Made by a program: the position numbers and the translations under genes. Positions 37,146 to 52,100 of a stretch of 60,000 nt of DNA are shown here, one piece after another. The notes under the pieces were generated by a model. It worked only from the letters and a program-made list of their open reading frames with translations. It searched no databases and had not been told where the DNA came from. Origin of the DNA: Hydractinia symbiolongicarpus (Eukaryota; Cnidaria; Hydrozoa; Anthoathecata; Hydractiniidae); NCBI RefSeq assembly GCF_029227915.1, contig NC_079882.1, forward strand, positions 29,504,001 to 29,564,000, read 5' to 3'. The stretch's first letter is position 1. Every line of letters begins with the position of its first letter.

Positions 37146-40100
37146 TTCACTTAAGGTAATTCGAAAAGAAGGTTCTTTGGGCGAACTAGGGCCCCACAGG
37201 CAGCGCGGGGTAGATGCGAAACTAATGGCCAGCGTATTGCGTTTTTATGCCATGACATTTAGTTTCAGCAAGCGATGCGCAAAATGGCTATATATACTGA
37301 CTATGTCTTGGTGATTGGTGTGGGAAGTACTGGGTCAGATAAATAGCTAGTTAGCTGTGTTTTTTTATCTTTGATTTTGATATTTATGGGTAGATAACTA
37401 AAGATAAAATTTCAACGATTTTAATATCTTTTATAGCTAGCAAATCTTATAAGTTATTTTTCTCGTAGCCATATCATCAAAACAAATAAAACGAAACCAT
37501 GTTTCTTCAGACATCCTTCCGTGCGACGTTATGTTTTGATTTTGCGTTGAAAACTTTTAGCAAGCACAACCATTTTTGCAGGTAAAATATCTTCACCTCA
37601 AACTCTAAAATACCCTAAATTCAATAAATCTATAATTTTGGTCTTTTTTCAGTGGTGTGTGGTGCATATAAAAACAAGACTGTGCTGTGGTAGATTATGA
37701 AACACTAAGATTTCTACTGTCTGTGGCTAGTGTATACCGTCCGTATTACATGATTATTTAAACAAACTGCTCTAGCTATGATCTTGCAACTTCACTTGTT
37801 ACATAACTTTGTGGTTTAGACTGCAGACCACTTTTCGCATGACATAGTTGTTTCAATTTCATTTTGAGAACAATAACCATGCATGCACTTTTGTGTGGAT
37901 AAAAAATCAGAACTCACACGGGGTAAAATGGCTAATGAGGATTAAAGATTTTTTGGGTAGCATAAGATCCGGAAGAAGATTAAAATTTCACTAATCTTAG
38001 GCAAATATTTTTTTTTAGATGCTATTCTTTGATTAATGTAGTCTGTTTTTATATTTACCTACAGAAATGCTTGCACATGTGCAAAAAAACTCTAACTTTT
38101 TAACTTTTGTAAACATTGCCAAGTCATCTATAAGCCATTCCGTATAACAGCTTTGGAAAAACGCCAGTGATTGGAATGGGTATTTGCACATTATCGATTA
38201 AAAAAGGAATTGGGTACAACGCCCTAGCTGTATAATTTACATCTCAATTCTGTTTGTGAAATTATTTACAGAAAACTTACAACTCCTTGAACAACACTTA
38301 ATTTTTATGCTATGAGACTAATTATTTCTTCAGAAAATTTTCATGGTCAAATCCTTATTAAATTCACTCTGTTTACTTCCTTTTTTCAATACAAATACAG
38401 AAAATGAGTGACAACTTAAACTGTGAAATAGTTACAATACTTGCTAACTTGTCCCAGATTTAACTAGTGGCTACTTTAAACATCAACATGTATCTTTCTA
38501 TTGCACAAAAAGTATTTGTAACATTATGAAAACTCGGTGAAGAAAACTAACAAAGAGGATCTGTGGAGAAAAGCGCATGTGGTGATAAAAAAAATTAAAA
38601 AAAATATTTTTCAGCCTGTCTAGTTTCAGAATAAGTTTTGCTACTGGTGGAATTAGTAATATGGTATATCCTAGACTAGATGTCTTAAATATCATGCCAT
38701 AGCCATGAAGTCGTGCTTTAAAAAATGTATATATACAGCGTACAAAAGTACTGGTGCAATGATAAATGTTCGATGTTTCTTGCATGAATCGCCTTTAGAT
38801 ACCTGTGGCAATTGCATTATTAACATGGAACAATATTAACTTCTCTCAACTAATTAGGGTTTTTTCCTTTCTCTTACATAGTCACATGATGTAGTATTAT
38901 TTAGCAACAACATGCTTTATTTATGTTACTTATGGACCCAGGAGTCTAGTTGGATTTGTGGTTTCACCTACATGGAAAATTGCGTAGTTAAAAAATGCAT
39001 AATTTTTACATTTGGTAATTCTTTTAATTTAAAGAGATCACAATAGCTATTGTATTGAAGAAAATATAGAAAAATAAATAAATATATAAAAAACAAGCAA
39101 GACATCCTCCTAATAATAATTTGATCTAAATTCATTTTTAGATCTTTTGAATAGGTTTTTCGTTAATGATAAACCTTAGTTAATCTTTGTTTTTATTATG
39201 CAAGCTTTCTTGGCATAAAAACAAACAAAATAATAATTATCATGGATCATCACAAAAGATTCTTTACTCTTGTTTTAATATTATTATTATCCATTAGCAA
39301 TCACTGAAGTAGGCCGGATTGTAGACCCGTTATGTTTACTGCATATTAAATGTAAAATTTACAACAAAAAAGTTCTAACAAAATGTCCAACAAAAACTTT
39401 AAATAAAACTTATATTCTATCCTTATATTCCTCACCCCCAATTAGCAAACAGTTATTATGTAACTGTCTGGTCAGCATACCATCAACAAAGAGGTAGAAC
39501 TAAACTCAAAGTTATGACCTGCTGCTAACATTAGGATTTTATCATGGATTAATAATGTGACAAGAGCAGAAAGTTTCCAAAAACATGGAACACGTAACAC
39601 CTTTTCTCATACGATGTATACGCTGAAACCTTGAAGGATAAATCAAATAAAAGCCAAATGATAATTAAATCTTAACAATTTTGTAATGTGATACAGCCTT
39701 CTGAATTACCCAGTGTAAATTAACTGAATCAACAAAATAACAACAAAATTTTCTGTTGCGAAGTAAAACTTGCAAAAATTATTTCATTTTATGGAAGTTC
39801 TGCAATGAGGTGTAATGTTGGGACCATACGTAGCTTTCTCAAACAATTTATGCAACTTTTTAAACTGATCTGAAAGTAAATGACACAGTGTCAGGGATTA
39901 ATGTTGTTATTCAGCATTTTACTTTTAATTACAAAACAAAAATGTTATATAGCGAAATTCTCTAATCTTTTTTTTGTTTGTTTTTTTGTTGAAGTATGTT
40001 GTATGTGTCAATCTCTCATTAGGAAAATTCAACCGACAAAAAGTTTATAATGGTCAATCACGGTTTACAAATAATTTATAAAACACAATATTTTTTTTAG

Positions 40101-40146
40101 AAAAAGAAAAAATTAATCTTAACAGCGTGTAATGAAGCTTGTTCTG
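37146..40146. other. Intergenic DNA upstream of the ARAP coding start
   Basis: No coding exon was recognised. The first ARAP exon and promoter probably lie here or further left. 37180-37320 is less AT-rich than its surroundings (AGGGCCCCACAGGCAGCGCG) and could be regulatory or repeat-derived. The minus frame at 38498-38785 is unrecognised. Confidence 0.4.
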
Positions 40147-40163
40147 CAGTTTTGCATGTCTAA
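40147..40163 (+). promoter_or_regulatory. ARAP: Probable 5'-UTR splice acceptor just before the ARAP start codon
   Basis: TTCTGCAG ends at 40149, 14 bases before the ATG. This suggests the SAM exon is not the first exon and that a non-coding first exon lies upstream, probably in 36-40 kb. I could not place that exon or the promoter. Confidence 0.4.
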
Positions 40164-43100
40164 ATGGCACAGTCAATTGAAGAGTTTTTGAAAATTCTCA
40201 AACTAGAGGAATATATTGAGAACTTTTTATATAATGGCATTAAAAGTGTATGCTCTATAGATGATGCAACTTTGCAAGCTATAGGCATTGAAAAAATAGG
40301 TCATCGTAAAAGAATCCTTATGGAACTGGAAAAGCTGCGAAATATACCAAACGATGATAAATCTGAGCATCAAGACATTGACAATAAAGATGATTCAGAA
40401 AACGACCCCCCACCGTTGCCACCAAAAGCTTCTCAATCAAGTAATAATCAAGCTTATCCTACCCGTTCAGGTACTGTGAGTCCAAGTCATAGACCTGTTA
40501 AACCTCCCAGGAGAGCCCACACCCTACCAACAAAGTTTAAAATGCCAGAATTTGACTTTCCTCCAATCCCCCCACGCACAGACTTGGTTGACGATGAAAC
40601 AAATGTTAAAAATCCAGTGGAAAGTGTTGTGCTAGACAATGAAGTTGTGGGTAAAGAACCTGAAACTAGGACAACAATCAGTCCCAAAACGCCAGATAAA
40701 GTGGATAGCATGACTGATAACAAACCTATTAAACCAGTGAGACCTCCACGTGTATCAGTTAAAAGGCCCACTCCACGATCCAGAGAAACAACAACTGAAG
40801 TAACAAAAAGAGTGGTACAGGCTGAACAACTAAAGCCAACTCCTGAAGAGGTTAAACAACCAAAAACAATCACGGATCAGATTGAACAGCCAAACACAAA
40901 CCAATTACCAAATACTACAGACCAAATACCATTGACAAGTCAAGTAGATACGGTTTGTTACGGTATAAAAAACATTTTCATGTTGTTGTTTTTTGCGCAA
41001 TAAACATAAACTTTTTAGATTGTGAAAGTGAAAAACATCCCTTTTTGATTTTTGGAAGCAATAAATTCTAAATAAAAAATAAAATAAAAAAAGGATAACA
41101 CTTTTAGCTCTGGTTTTAGCAACTATACTGTAACTCTCTTACGCAGAGCTTTATTAGCATTCTCTGTTGAAAATTAATAACGGATGTGCTTAGATAAATA
41201 TTCACCTATGTATACACACCATCCGGATAAACTATCTGAGTTTATCACTAACATATTGCCTCACGTAGTGTAGTGGGTTCATCTGCGGCTCCCAGTTCTG
41301 GGGACCACGGATTGAATCCCGCTCACTGCCAGGCAGTATGTTAGTGATGAACAAAGTAGTTCTTCTTCAATATAGTTTTGTTACTGTTGGTAAAGTTAAG
41401 TTTTTTTGTCACAATTTTTTCTTTTCTATTGAAATGCTCAAATATAGACTTCGAATAATAACTGATTGTGCAGTCACTCATGGTGGGTTTGTTGCTAGAA
41501 ACAATATTTTTTCAATTTTATCACATTTATGTAAGGTATTTCAAACCTTTTGTTGCAAATTTATTTTAAAAAAAATTTACTATAAAGGACTTGCAAAGCC
41601 CTTAAAATGTGTTACAGTGCTTTAAAACAACAAAATCAAATAAAAGCAGAATTATTAGTATGTAACAACGTTTATAAAAGTTCCTTTATTTTTGTGCACA
41701 ACTGTGCCATTATTTTTTAATCTTAAGAAATTGGAAATAAAGTTTAAAAAGTAGTGTTTCATAACAAAAAGAGAGGCTGAACAAAAAAGCATACATTTTG
41801 TAACTATTTTTTTATTTAATTTTTTTCCCATAATTGGACTTGCACGGATTTGATGCACACCCCTATGTAAAATAAATAAAAACAAATGTATCCTCTTGAT
41901 AGTAAAAAAGTAAGTAAAGTAGTAGTTATTTTCCAAAAAAAATCTTTTTTTGAATTAGCTTGGAATAAGAGAGCGAAACTAAAAGAATCTGTTCAAAAAT
42001 CCGGGGCAAAATATATTTCTAAAGTAAAGCCTAAATAAAAGGTTAAAATCAGGAAGCTTAAGGAATCTAGTGTTCAGAAAGTTGTGGTATAATCTACAGG
42101 GAGCTTTTTCTATTTTTGGCCATTTTATTTACCAAGACAGTTTACCTGTAATTATATATTTTAATTTTTAAATGTAACTTTTTATTAAGGTGGTGGTAAT
42201 GAAAATTCTGATGACGACGCATCTGATGAGTTACCGGTAGGTATTGTTTATACTTATCAGAAATGATTTGTTTTGTAGTTCTTGGCAGTTAAGCAATGAA
42301 AATTTGACTTCAATTATTTTTATGGATATTCAAACACTTGTTGAAATTTGTCAATTTGTTTTGTTATCTTGTTCAATTGTTTCAATTGTTCAATTGTTTT
42401 CTGCTTCCAGGATGAAAGTAATGACAAGATACTGACATTGTCCATGCGAGAGTAAGTTGTCATGCTGTAAAAGTATAATCCCTAGCGAAGAAAGACTATC
42501 AAGAATTTCAATTCAAGAAATATAATTCATAGCCCATGCAATAAGAACCGATCTTAACCTTGGTTCGTTGTTGTTAGTCAGTAAAGATCTTTATTGTAGT
42601 GTGTGGTGTTTTTTTAGTGAGTTCAGATTTATGTTTATTATAAGTGAAGTAAGGCCACCCTTTAGAAGTAATAAACTTGAGTTATGATAAAGAATTTGAG
42701 ATAGTCGGTTGGTACAAAATGTTTTTTCAAAACATGTTTGTCAAAACCATGCATCAAAAATGTTTTTAACACTTAAGTGTAAGTTTTACACTTGCATTCA
42801 AATTTGTTAGGGTTGGTGAATTTTTTTTTTTGTTCTGTATTTTTTGTATCAGAATTATTTGTCACTCCACAATGATCTGTTTTAAATTGAGTATTCTGAA
42901 GGTTATTGAAACATATTGCATAAAAAATAATTGAGGGGTGGAGAATTTTTTTCTTCTTTTTTAGAAATAAAGATGATTTTATTGAATTCATGAAATCACA
43001 AAGCTCAGAGGTTGGCAATTACTGTTCTTTATATCAAATGAAATGTATTGCTCAAATAACTTAAAACCCAATAAAAAGGTCTACTTTTGATCCACAGAAG

Positions 43101-46100
43101 TTTTAAACCACCAGTTGCAAAATGGCAATTGCAACAGTTCATAATTCACAATATTTTTAGTTTACTAATGTATAATACATGTTTTAGATACAATCGCTTA
43201 TGAATTAAATCATATGTATAGCAAACTCACTATTAGAAAGATTAACTTGAAAAGATTTTATAAAGAAATGTTATAAAAAAAAAACCCTAGATATAAACAG
43301 AGCTTTACGCCCATCTACAATTGACTTCACTGGTGCAAGAACATGTTTACCTTTTTATCAATACAACATAATATGGATGAATATTATTTGAACCTAATGA
43401 TGATAGCATTCGAAGTAGGATCGCTGAGCAACTGCTGTGTTAAGGAATTTAAATGTTTTGGTGATTGCTTTTTAGAATATAACCTCTCTAAAGTTTAATG
43501 CAATTCTTGTTATAAAACAGCATGTGCATGGTAACCAATTGGGTCCTCAAATACTACCTTTGCAGTTCTTTTTTCTGTATTGTTTTAAAGAAAATATTTT
43601 TCCCTTAATAAAAGTGTTCAGTAAGACAGATGAAATATGTTTTTAAATTTTAGGTGGAAAAAGGCAATAACAGAAAAAGTAGATTCGTAAGAATTTTGAT
43701 TTTCAATTATTTTAACACTATGTGCTATTATATATATTTTACAACTGCTTTTTCATTACATCGTAATATCAGACTTTTTTGCTGTGAGAGTCAAAAAAGA
43801 TGGCAGCTGTGAGTAGTGATGGGCAAACTACTGTGGATCTTTTTACAGACCAACAACTAGTTTGATACACACTATTACAGTAATGATAATAAAAAAATGT
43901 GTTGGTTTTGTGGGTTTTTTAATAAGTTATCTTTTCAATATTAATTTTCATCCTATGTAATTTAAATGTAATTAATATTTCAAGGTTTTCTTTGATTGCT
44001 CTTTATTTTGATTAACCATGGAAACAGAATTGTACATAGTAATGTAAATCCACAAAAATTGCAAAGAATGCAAGTTACTATAAATTACTTGACTTTATGC
44101 TACCAATAATATTACCTATATTTAAATTTATGAATGTATAAATATATAAATGTATAAATATATAAATGTATAATATATAAATGTATAAATATGTAAATGT
44201 ATAAATATATAAATGTAAAGATATATAAATGCATAAATTATTTAAATGTATAAATATATAAATGTATAAATATATAAATGTATAAATATATAAATGTATA
44301 AATATGTAAATGTATAAATATATAAATATAAAGATATATAAATGTAAAGATATATAAATGTATAAATATATAAATGTAGAGATGTATAAATGTATAAATT
44401 ATAAATATGTAAATGTATAAATGTATAAATTATAAATATATAAATTATAAATATTTAAATGTATAAATACTTGTTTAAACATAGACAGGTTCACATTCAT
44501 TTCATATTTTCAAACATTAACTGTTGGCCTCACATTAATTAGGCACCCAGCTTTAATGAATTGATTGGCTAGTCAGTGGTCAAATTTGTTAAACAAGCTC
44601 TCTGGGACTAATTTTATCATTTATGGTATTTCAGTTTTAAAAAAACACTTTAGGTATCAATGTTTTAAAATTCTGAACATTCCATTTTAATGTTGTCCGC
44701 TAATCACGCAAGAGTCATCCTTGAACAGGTGTGGCCATCTTTCATCCCTGCCCTCTTAGTATTTCCAAGTTAAAACCTGTACTTAAGGCGATTTTTTAAA
44801 GTATTGACTTTGTGCAAGCCAAGCATGATACTTTATTAACATCAAATGATTTTGCAACTAAAATGTTTTTGTAATGTCATTTTGCATTACTAAATTCAAA
44901 ATATAATCAATGAAGTTTTTAAAATTTAGTTGCAGCCAGGAAAGTGTGGATATTTAAGCAAAAGAGGAGGGTGAGTTGTTATGGTAAAATATGTGATATT
45001 TTTTTGTCTATAAATTAAGTTTTGATATTATTCTAAAACTAATTTTTTAGTCAAAAGGGTGATAAATCAGTACGTAAGCGTTGGATTGAGTTTGATGGGA
45101 GCCAATTAAAGTATTTCAAGGTATTGTATACATACAGAAATAGCCTTTTTACCTTACAGACCATACCAATTTGTGTATTATTAATGTCTTTGTTTACATG
45201 TAAAACGGAACTATCTAACAGTTTCGTTATTTTTACAAGATAAAGTTTGGTTTTTAAGTTTTTTAAAATTTATGAGTGTGCCATCCTTAAAATCCATTTT
45301 TATTGATTTGTTCACAAAAAAGTTCACAAAATTTAAGAAAATGTTCAAACTGAAATATGCCACTTTGTTAAATACATTGCACTGAGGCAGCTATTTTTGT
45401 TGTTGTTGTATTTATCACAACTAACTAGAATTATCATTGTTTAACTATTTTTAATTAAATTTTGCATTCTTGTTACTTAGTTAAAAAAAATTGAGTATCT
45501 TTTCACTTTTGTGAACTATAAATGAAACTATTTTACTGTGATGAGCATATATCTAAATGATATTGATAAAAAAAGACAAAGTAATTATTTTGATGCAAAA
45601 ATTTTCAAAATTATTTTTTAGGAAAATATCCCTAATTTCTCTATTAATAATTTACAACAGTGTAATTTCTCCAGCAACACAAAGATATTATAAAATCACA
45701 TTAATTGACTATTTACCTTTTCCAATTGAATAAACAGCAAACGTGTTTTCAACAAGCTGAAGCAGAACATATTGTAATGGGTTGTCTATGTACACTTAAT
45801 TTAACATTGTTTGTTATTTAAAGGTGAAACAAGTAGTCCTACAGAGAATATCATGATAATGTTTTTTTAAATTTTCGCCATCTTATAATAGTCTTACAAA
45901 CACTGTGTTTTTGTAGAAAAAAAATTATCTTGTACAGGATGAAGTAAACCCAATATTTTTCTGAAAAATTAGGGTTAGTGATAATTAATACAAAAATTAT
46001 CAAGTGAATTTTTACACATAATATAAGTGCTAAGCAAAAAAATGACCCAGCTGTTTTTTCCACGAAGGGTTTTTCACATCTTTCTTTATAAACTACTGTG

Positions 46101-49100
46101 CGTTACCCACAACAACATCAATTCCCCTTAACAAAATTAAAGTGGCAAACACAGGCGAGTGAACCATGAGGCAGGCTAGCTCTATTTATAAGGAAAATAA
46201 AAACTCTGTATAACTTTTTATTCACTTAAGTAAATTATATTCTTATTCACTATAATAACCGCTTATCAACAGGTAACTTCCTAAAGTAATTTGAAAGATG
46301 CTAACTGGTAAATAGCTGGTTAGCTACCTCGCAAAATATTTAGAAACTTTGCAAGCTGGAGATTTATTTCCTAAATTATATTCCATATGTGAAGTTATAT
46401 TACACTAAAAATGTGATGCATTCCTGCATTCATTGTGATTGTTTTAAATACTGCTTTATAATTGATTTTATTCTTACTCTTCTGTCTGGTTTTTCTGTAC
46501 ATTGTGCTTTTTTAAATTTTAAATGCTTGCCTTGGATTGTGGGACTATGTCTATTGTTTGATGACATCAGCATGCTAAGACCTTCATCGCTATATATTAT
46601 TGCATATTATCTTTTAATGAATAGTTGATCTAAGAAGGTAGATTCACATATTTCTTTTCAAGATGACATTTAAAAAAAGAGTTTAATTCCCATTTGATAG
46701 TAATACCAATTTCATTAGATATTTAAAAAATCCAAAAAAATCAATATTTTAGGACAAAGGAAGCGAACCAAAACAAATCATTCCAGTTAGTCGTATGATT
46801 GATGTTCAGGTGGAAACTAGTGTAAGTTTTACATTTAACAAATTTAACATTCGTGTGTTACGTGTTATTTTTTACCTATTACAAATAAAAAGGCCTTGGA
46901 TGCTCTATGTTAAAAAAAAATTACGACAAAGTCAGTGGTGACACTACTATTATTTTGCTTGTTTTATTCAAAAAACAATTTCAATATATCTTAATCAAGG
47001 TTTAAAATCATAAAAAATGCGATGGTATTTTTCATTTAGTAACAAGATTTTTGAACAAAAGAATAATTAAAAATAGTGCCATTTCAGTTTACTGTATCAC
47101 TGGTTAACATCACAAATGGTTGATCATTTGTGAAACTAAATTAACAACAAAAACACCAGATTAAAGGATCAAGGTTCATTGACCTTACAATATCTTCCAC
47201 AACTTGTTAAGATGCTAAAGACTTAAAAACTGTACCACTGTAAAAAATAAAGTAAGACTCAATGTAAATTTGACATAACTCTTCTTTTCAGGCTAAGAAA
47301 CCGACATTTCATTTATTGACGCCAAATCGAAGGTTTACCTTTTTAGAACCATCAGGGAAGTCAGGTATTTACTTTTTGTTATTTTTTTAGCATTGTGACG
47401 ATTGGAGCCATATCTGTCTGCGATTTAATTTAAAAATCAGGGTTTCTAATCGAAAGCGGCACCATAATCGCACCTTTAATCATAGTAAATTTACTTCATG
47501 TAACATACGGGTAATGTAATAAACTAATTGTTAGACCTTCATGGAAATTTGCATGTTGCAACAAAGTAAACAAAAATATATTGTACTTGTCATTTTAAAC
47601 TTAAAGATTTTATGCGTGGTTTAACATCGTCTGGTTTAGGTTGACAGACAGACAACAGCTGTTAACACTATACTGTATGATATTTGGCATAGTATATTGT
47701 TAACAACAGAATGATCCACAAATATTTACTTAAATTTTTTTCAGTAAAAATAATTTTGTCTCTCTTTTAAATGTTATTAGCTTTTTAATCGAGCGAATTT
47801 CTTTAGGAAGTCGATTGAAAAACGTAGTTGTTACATCTTCGAAAGTGTTTTTGCAAAGTGATGTCTTTAATCGAATTTCGTCAGCATTTCGAAGAGTTTT
47901 TTGAACAACAATTTCATTTTTCAAATGCTTTGGCCAATTATTCTGATGAACACTTTTAAAGGCTGTGATCATCAAATGCCATTCTTGTCTTTGTTTAATA
48001 GGTAACCAATCTAAACGTGTTATATGTTCAGTATGGCAGTACTTATTCCATACAAAGCTCGCTGCACATATCATCACTTTATGCACCTTTCGAATTTGAA
48101 TAGCTGTTAATGGAATATAAACAGTGTCGTTAAAGTCTAATTTTGATAAGACTAGCATTTCAGCTAATTGTTTTCGTAACTTAAATGGTGCCATGCGTTT
48201 TAGTTTACGTAATATAGATAAGATGCCAGGACAACATGATACTACACTCTGTACATGATCATTCCAACTTAGGTGTTCATCTAATTTAACACCCAATAAA
48301 GACAAAGAAGTCATCCAGTTTGATATCAGTACAATCAAGGTTGTTGATATTGTGTTGTTTTGACATTTGTGATGTTGAAAACACCATTAACTTTGTTTTT
48401 TCCTTGTTCAGAACAAGATTGTTATTTGTAGACCATCTTTGAAGTTGACTTATATTTTTGTTTATTTGTTCCTTTGCCTTCCCAATATTATTTAATTTTG
48501 TGGACGTAAACAGAGTGGTGTCGTCAGCATACTGTAACATACTCATTGTCAAATTCATTTCCAGGTCAGTGATGTATAAATTGAAAATAACAGGGCCTAA
48601 TATTGACCCTTGCGGCACACCAGATGTGACATTACATAATTCAGAGGTCTTATTATTAATTCGCACAATTTGTTTTCTGCCACACAATTAACTCAAAATT
48701 AGTTCAACAAACTCTTTGGAAAAACCGATTTGGTTAAGTTTCTTCGTTGTAGTTTCATATTGAACAGTTGATTTCATTTTTACTCATTGCTTCTTTGATA
48801 TCCGTTCTAAGTTTCATCAACAAAGTAGTTGAGGAGTGTCCTTTTCGGTAACTGGACATCGTTTCGAAATATAAAGTGTCTCATCGATAAAGATTATCAT
48901 TTGTGTAAGGATAAGACGTTCAAATACTTTGGATAAAATAGGAAGGATGGAGATCGGTCGTAGTTCTTTTATTGATGTAGGAACACAGTATAGGCCATAC
49001 ACATTTAAAAGTTGTTTATTGTCAGTCACTGTATTCAGGATTTTTAGTTTTACTGTTACTATCTGAGTTAAGAGAAAATACCAACACAGTTTTTATAAAG

Positions 49101-52100
49101 CGGCTCCAATTTTGGTTTCAGCATCAAAGTTGCTAAAAACTTACTGAGCATGATGTTCAAATTTCATGAGATTTCAGCTATACACTTTGTGTTTTATAGC
49201 TATTTATTGTTAGAAAAAAGGATTCTTTAAGCCGTTAGCAGGTGCTTATCAAGCTTTGGCCCACATCTCAAGCCTAAGCAACTCAGTTGCTTGCAAAAAA
49301 TGTCTATACCCACTTTTAAATTGTCTAATCTTGCCATGTTTTCAGTTACATGCCCAAAAGATTTAAAAGTATTAAAAAAGACTTTGACACCTGCAAATCT
49401 AAATCTAACAACTTCGAAAAGATCTGTTGTTATTATGATTTTATGACTCTTTTTAACTGAGATTACAAAATTGTGAAGCCATGTAAAGCTATTTGGTTAA
49501 TTTGTAATAAAGGTTGTTAAACATTTGAACAGAACATTTTCGAGCATGTTTGCCAAATAGTCAGACAGAAAAAAGAATTCTTGCAAAATGTCCATGACTC
49601 AGAAATTTTGCAAAATATTCTTGAACTTCGCATATCTGGTTTACGAGCAATTATCTTTTAATCCAAATTTTTCTTTTTAGATGAGTTGACTATATGGGTT
49701 TCTATCCTAATGGAAGGAATTCTGAATAGGGACCCGGTAAGAAAAATGTAGTTAATATACCTTGTATATGAAAATTAACATGCAACAATGAAAAGGAAAT
49801 GTTAGAAAATGCAAGTTGAGATAAATTTTTATTACAAAAGCCTTTTACTTCTGAAATGTTTTTCATTATAATTTTGTGCATTTTTTACATCCAGTCCTTT
49901 TGTTAGTAATATTCATATATATTATTATTAGTTTGTGTTGCTTTATTAATGATATTTCTGCAAAGTTTACATTGTTGGGTTACAAATATATTTTTACAGT
50001 CGTACGTGGTCTAACATAACAAAATAACCAATAAAATTACAACCATGATTTTTCAGGTCAGTGTTGTTTAACCCACTGTCAACAGTTTACACAATAAACT
50101 AACACAGGAGATATCAACAACAGTTATGCAACAAATTTGTATTTAATTAAAACCTGCTTGCAATTTAAGATATTGAAAAGCTAAATATTCAAGCTAACAC
50201 GTTCACTACTCAGTCCCACTTTTGTTTGACTACAACACTATAAGACAGATATAACAATTTTAAGTAACAATTTTAAGATACTTTTAGAATGAAGCATGCA
50301 CAATTGGTGGACGAATGGCTGATCCTAACAAGGAGGTAAAAAAAAATTAGAGGGTTATGTTAATGTTATATTTGTGTGTCAACATAGTTTAACTTGTTAG
50401 TGAACAAACTCACTGTAACTTATATATATATAACACTAAGCAGCATTTCAGCTCTCCTTTTGTATAAAATGAAAGTATTATCAACAATTACCAGCTATGC
50501 CTTTTACCTTTTTTTACCTAGGGTTGGTTGTCAAAGCAAGGTCATAATGTGCTTCATGATTTTAAAGAAAGGTTAGTTTTTGGTGACAATAATCTCACAA
50601 AAATGATGGAGATTACGTTGTTTTGTGACAACATTATGTGTATCTTGGATTATCGTTTTTAAATGCCATGTCGGTTTATTTTCACAACTTTTTTAATTAT
50701 GAATTTATTTATTAATGTTTTTAAATAATGACAATAAGTAACCATTTAAGGTAATGTGAGAATATAGCATTGCAGAGTGCTGGTGTTGACAGTCAGGATC
50801 TATTATTAAACGTAAACAGTTATATGATCTACTAACATAATGTAAAAGTTTAAAAATTGTGGCATCATATAAACAGCATGCAAGAACAGATAGAAAAAGT
50901 TCATTCGGAGCTTCGTTTATTGATTATTTACCCAGGATAGCCTCTTTAGTTTCTATTAGAACTATTTTCAAGAGGGTCCTGTGAGGTGGTCCTAGTGCAT
51001 TTAAAGATCCCATTTGTGCTACAAAATCTGTACAAACACTGAAATAGCTTTTACTCTGAGATGCAAATGCTATTCTTATGGTAAATGCCAAGCAGAAAGT
51101 GTTAATTCACAGTTATTTAACCTATGCCATGACGTGGCGTGGATTTGAACCCACAACCTTCTGCACTGAAAGCGAACACTCTACGACAAAGTTACCACAA
51201 ATATTTAAAGATAATTTTAGTTTAAATAGAACTTAAATTCTTTGATCCATGTGAGTGACTCAAAATAATGATTTTGTAAATTTAGATATGTTGCTATAAA
51301 GGATGACCGTTTATGTTACTATTACAACTTCGAGGTTAGTCTTTCTTCATTTTTTGTGTTATGTATAAAGTCATATCAGTGTAGGTCTTAAAATGTTTTT
51401 ATTTTCGCTGGCATAATAAGTATAATAAAGTAACAGAAATCTTTCAATAAGTTAAATCTCTTTTTTTTCCAGGATTTTAAAGAAGATCTTCCTATTAACT
51501 GCTTGGAGATGTCACTTGTCTCGCTGAAGGAAGACATTGATAGAAAAAGACTTCTGTTGCATACAAACAAGGAGAAGACCTTTGTGTGAGTATAAAAACA
51601 CTAGCTTGGGTTGCTTGAACAATTTTAAATTTACATTTTTCAACATCAATTAGCCTGCTTATTGCATGTTGCATTTAATTGAATAGAATTTCCATTATTG
51701 GATAACTTGAACTAAAAACAAAATTGAACAAAAAAAATGAAAAAGTTTGTTAAATTGCATTTGTTTTTTAAAAAAGTAAAAGAACAAGGTTTAAACTAAT
51801 AACGAAGTTTTTTGTTGTTGCAGAAGAACAAGGTTTTGATGAAAGAATGAGTTCTTTTACTGTTTACACAAATAAATTTGTTTTCAATAATAACTATCTC
51901 GCCTGAGATAATAGTATTGGTTTCCAAGTTATAACTAACTATCAATGTTCCAAATTGCAGTTGCAACCTTATCAAAGTGTGCAAAATAATAAAGGAATGA
52001 AGCTTTTGTTGTGCAGGAAACAGAAGCAACAATTTGCGCAGACTAGCCCAAATTGTTGTTGTTTAATGTTAATGTTAATTGTCAAAAAAAACAAAATAAG

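Noticed and set aside
40487-40873. 128-codon minus-strand frame opposite the first ARAP exon
   Set aside because: Shadow of the proline-rich ARAP coding sequence; composition is the complement of that exon.
51120-51195. tRNA gene on the minus strand
   Set aside because: T33 is missing, the acceptor stem is weak and a SINE body follows it; annotated as a SINE instead.
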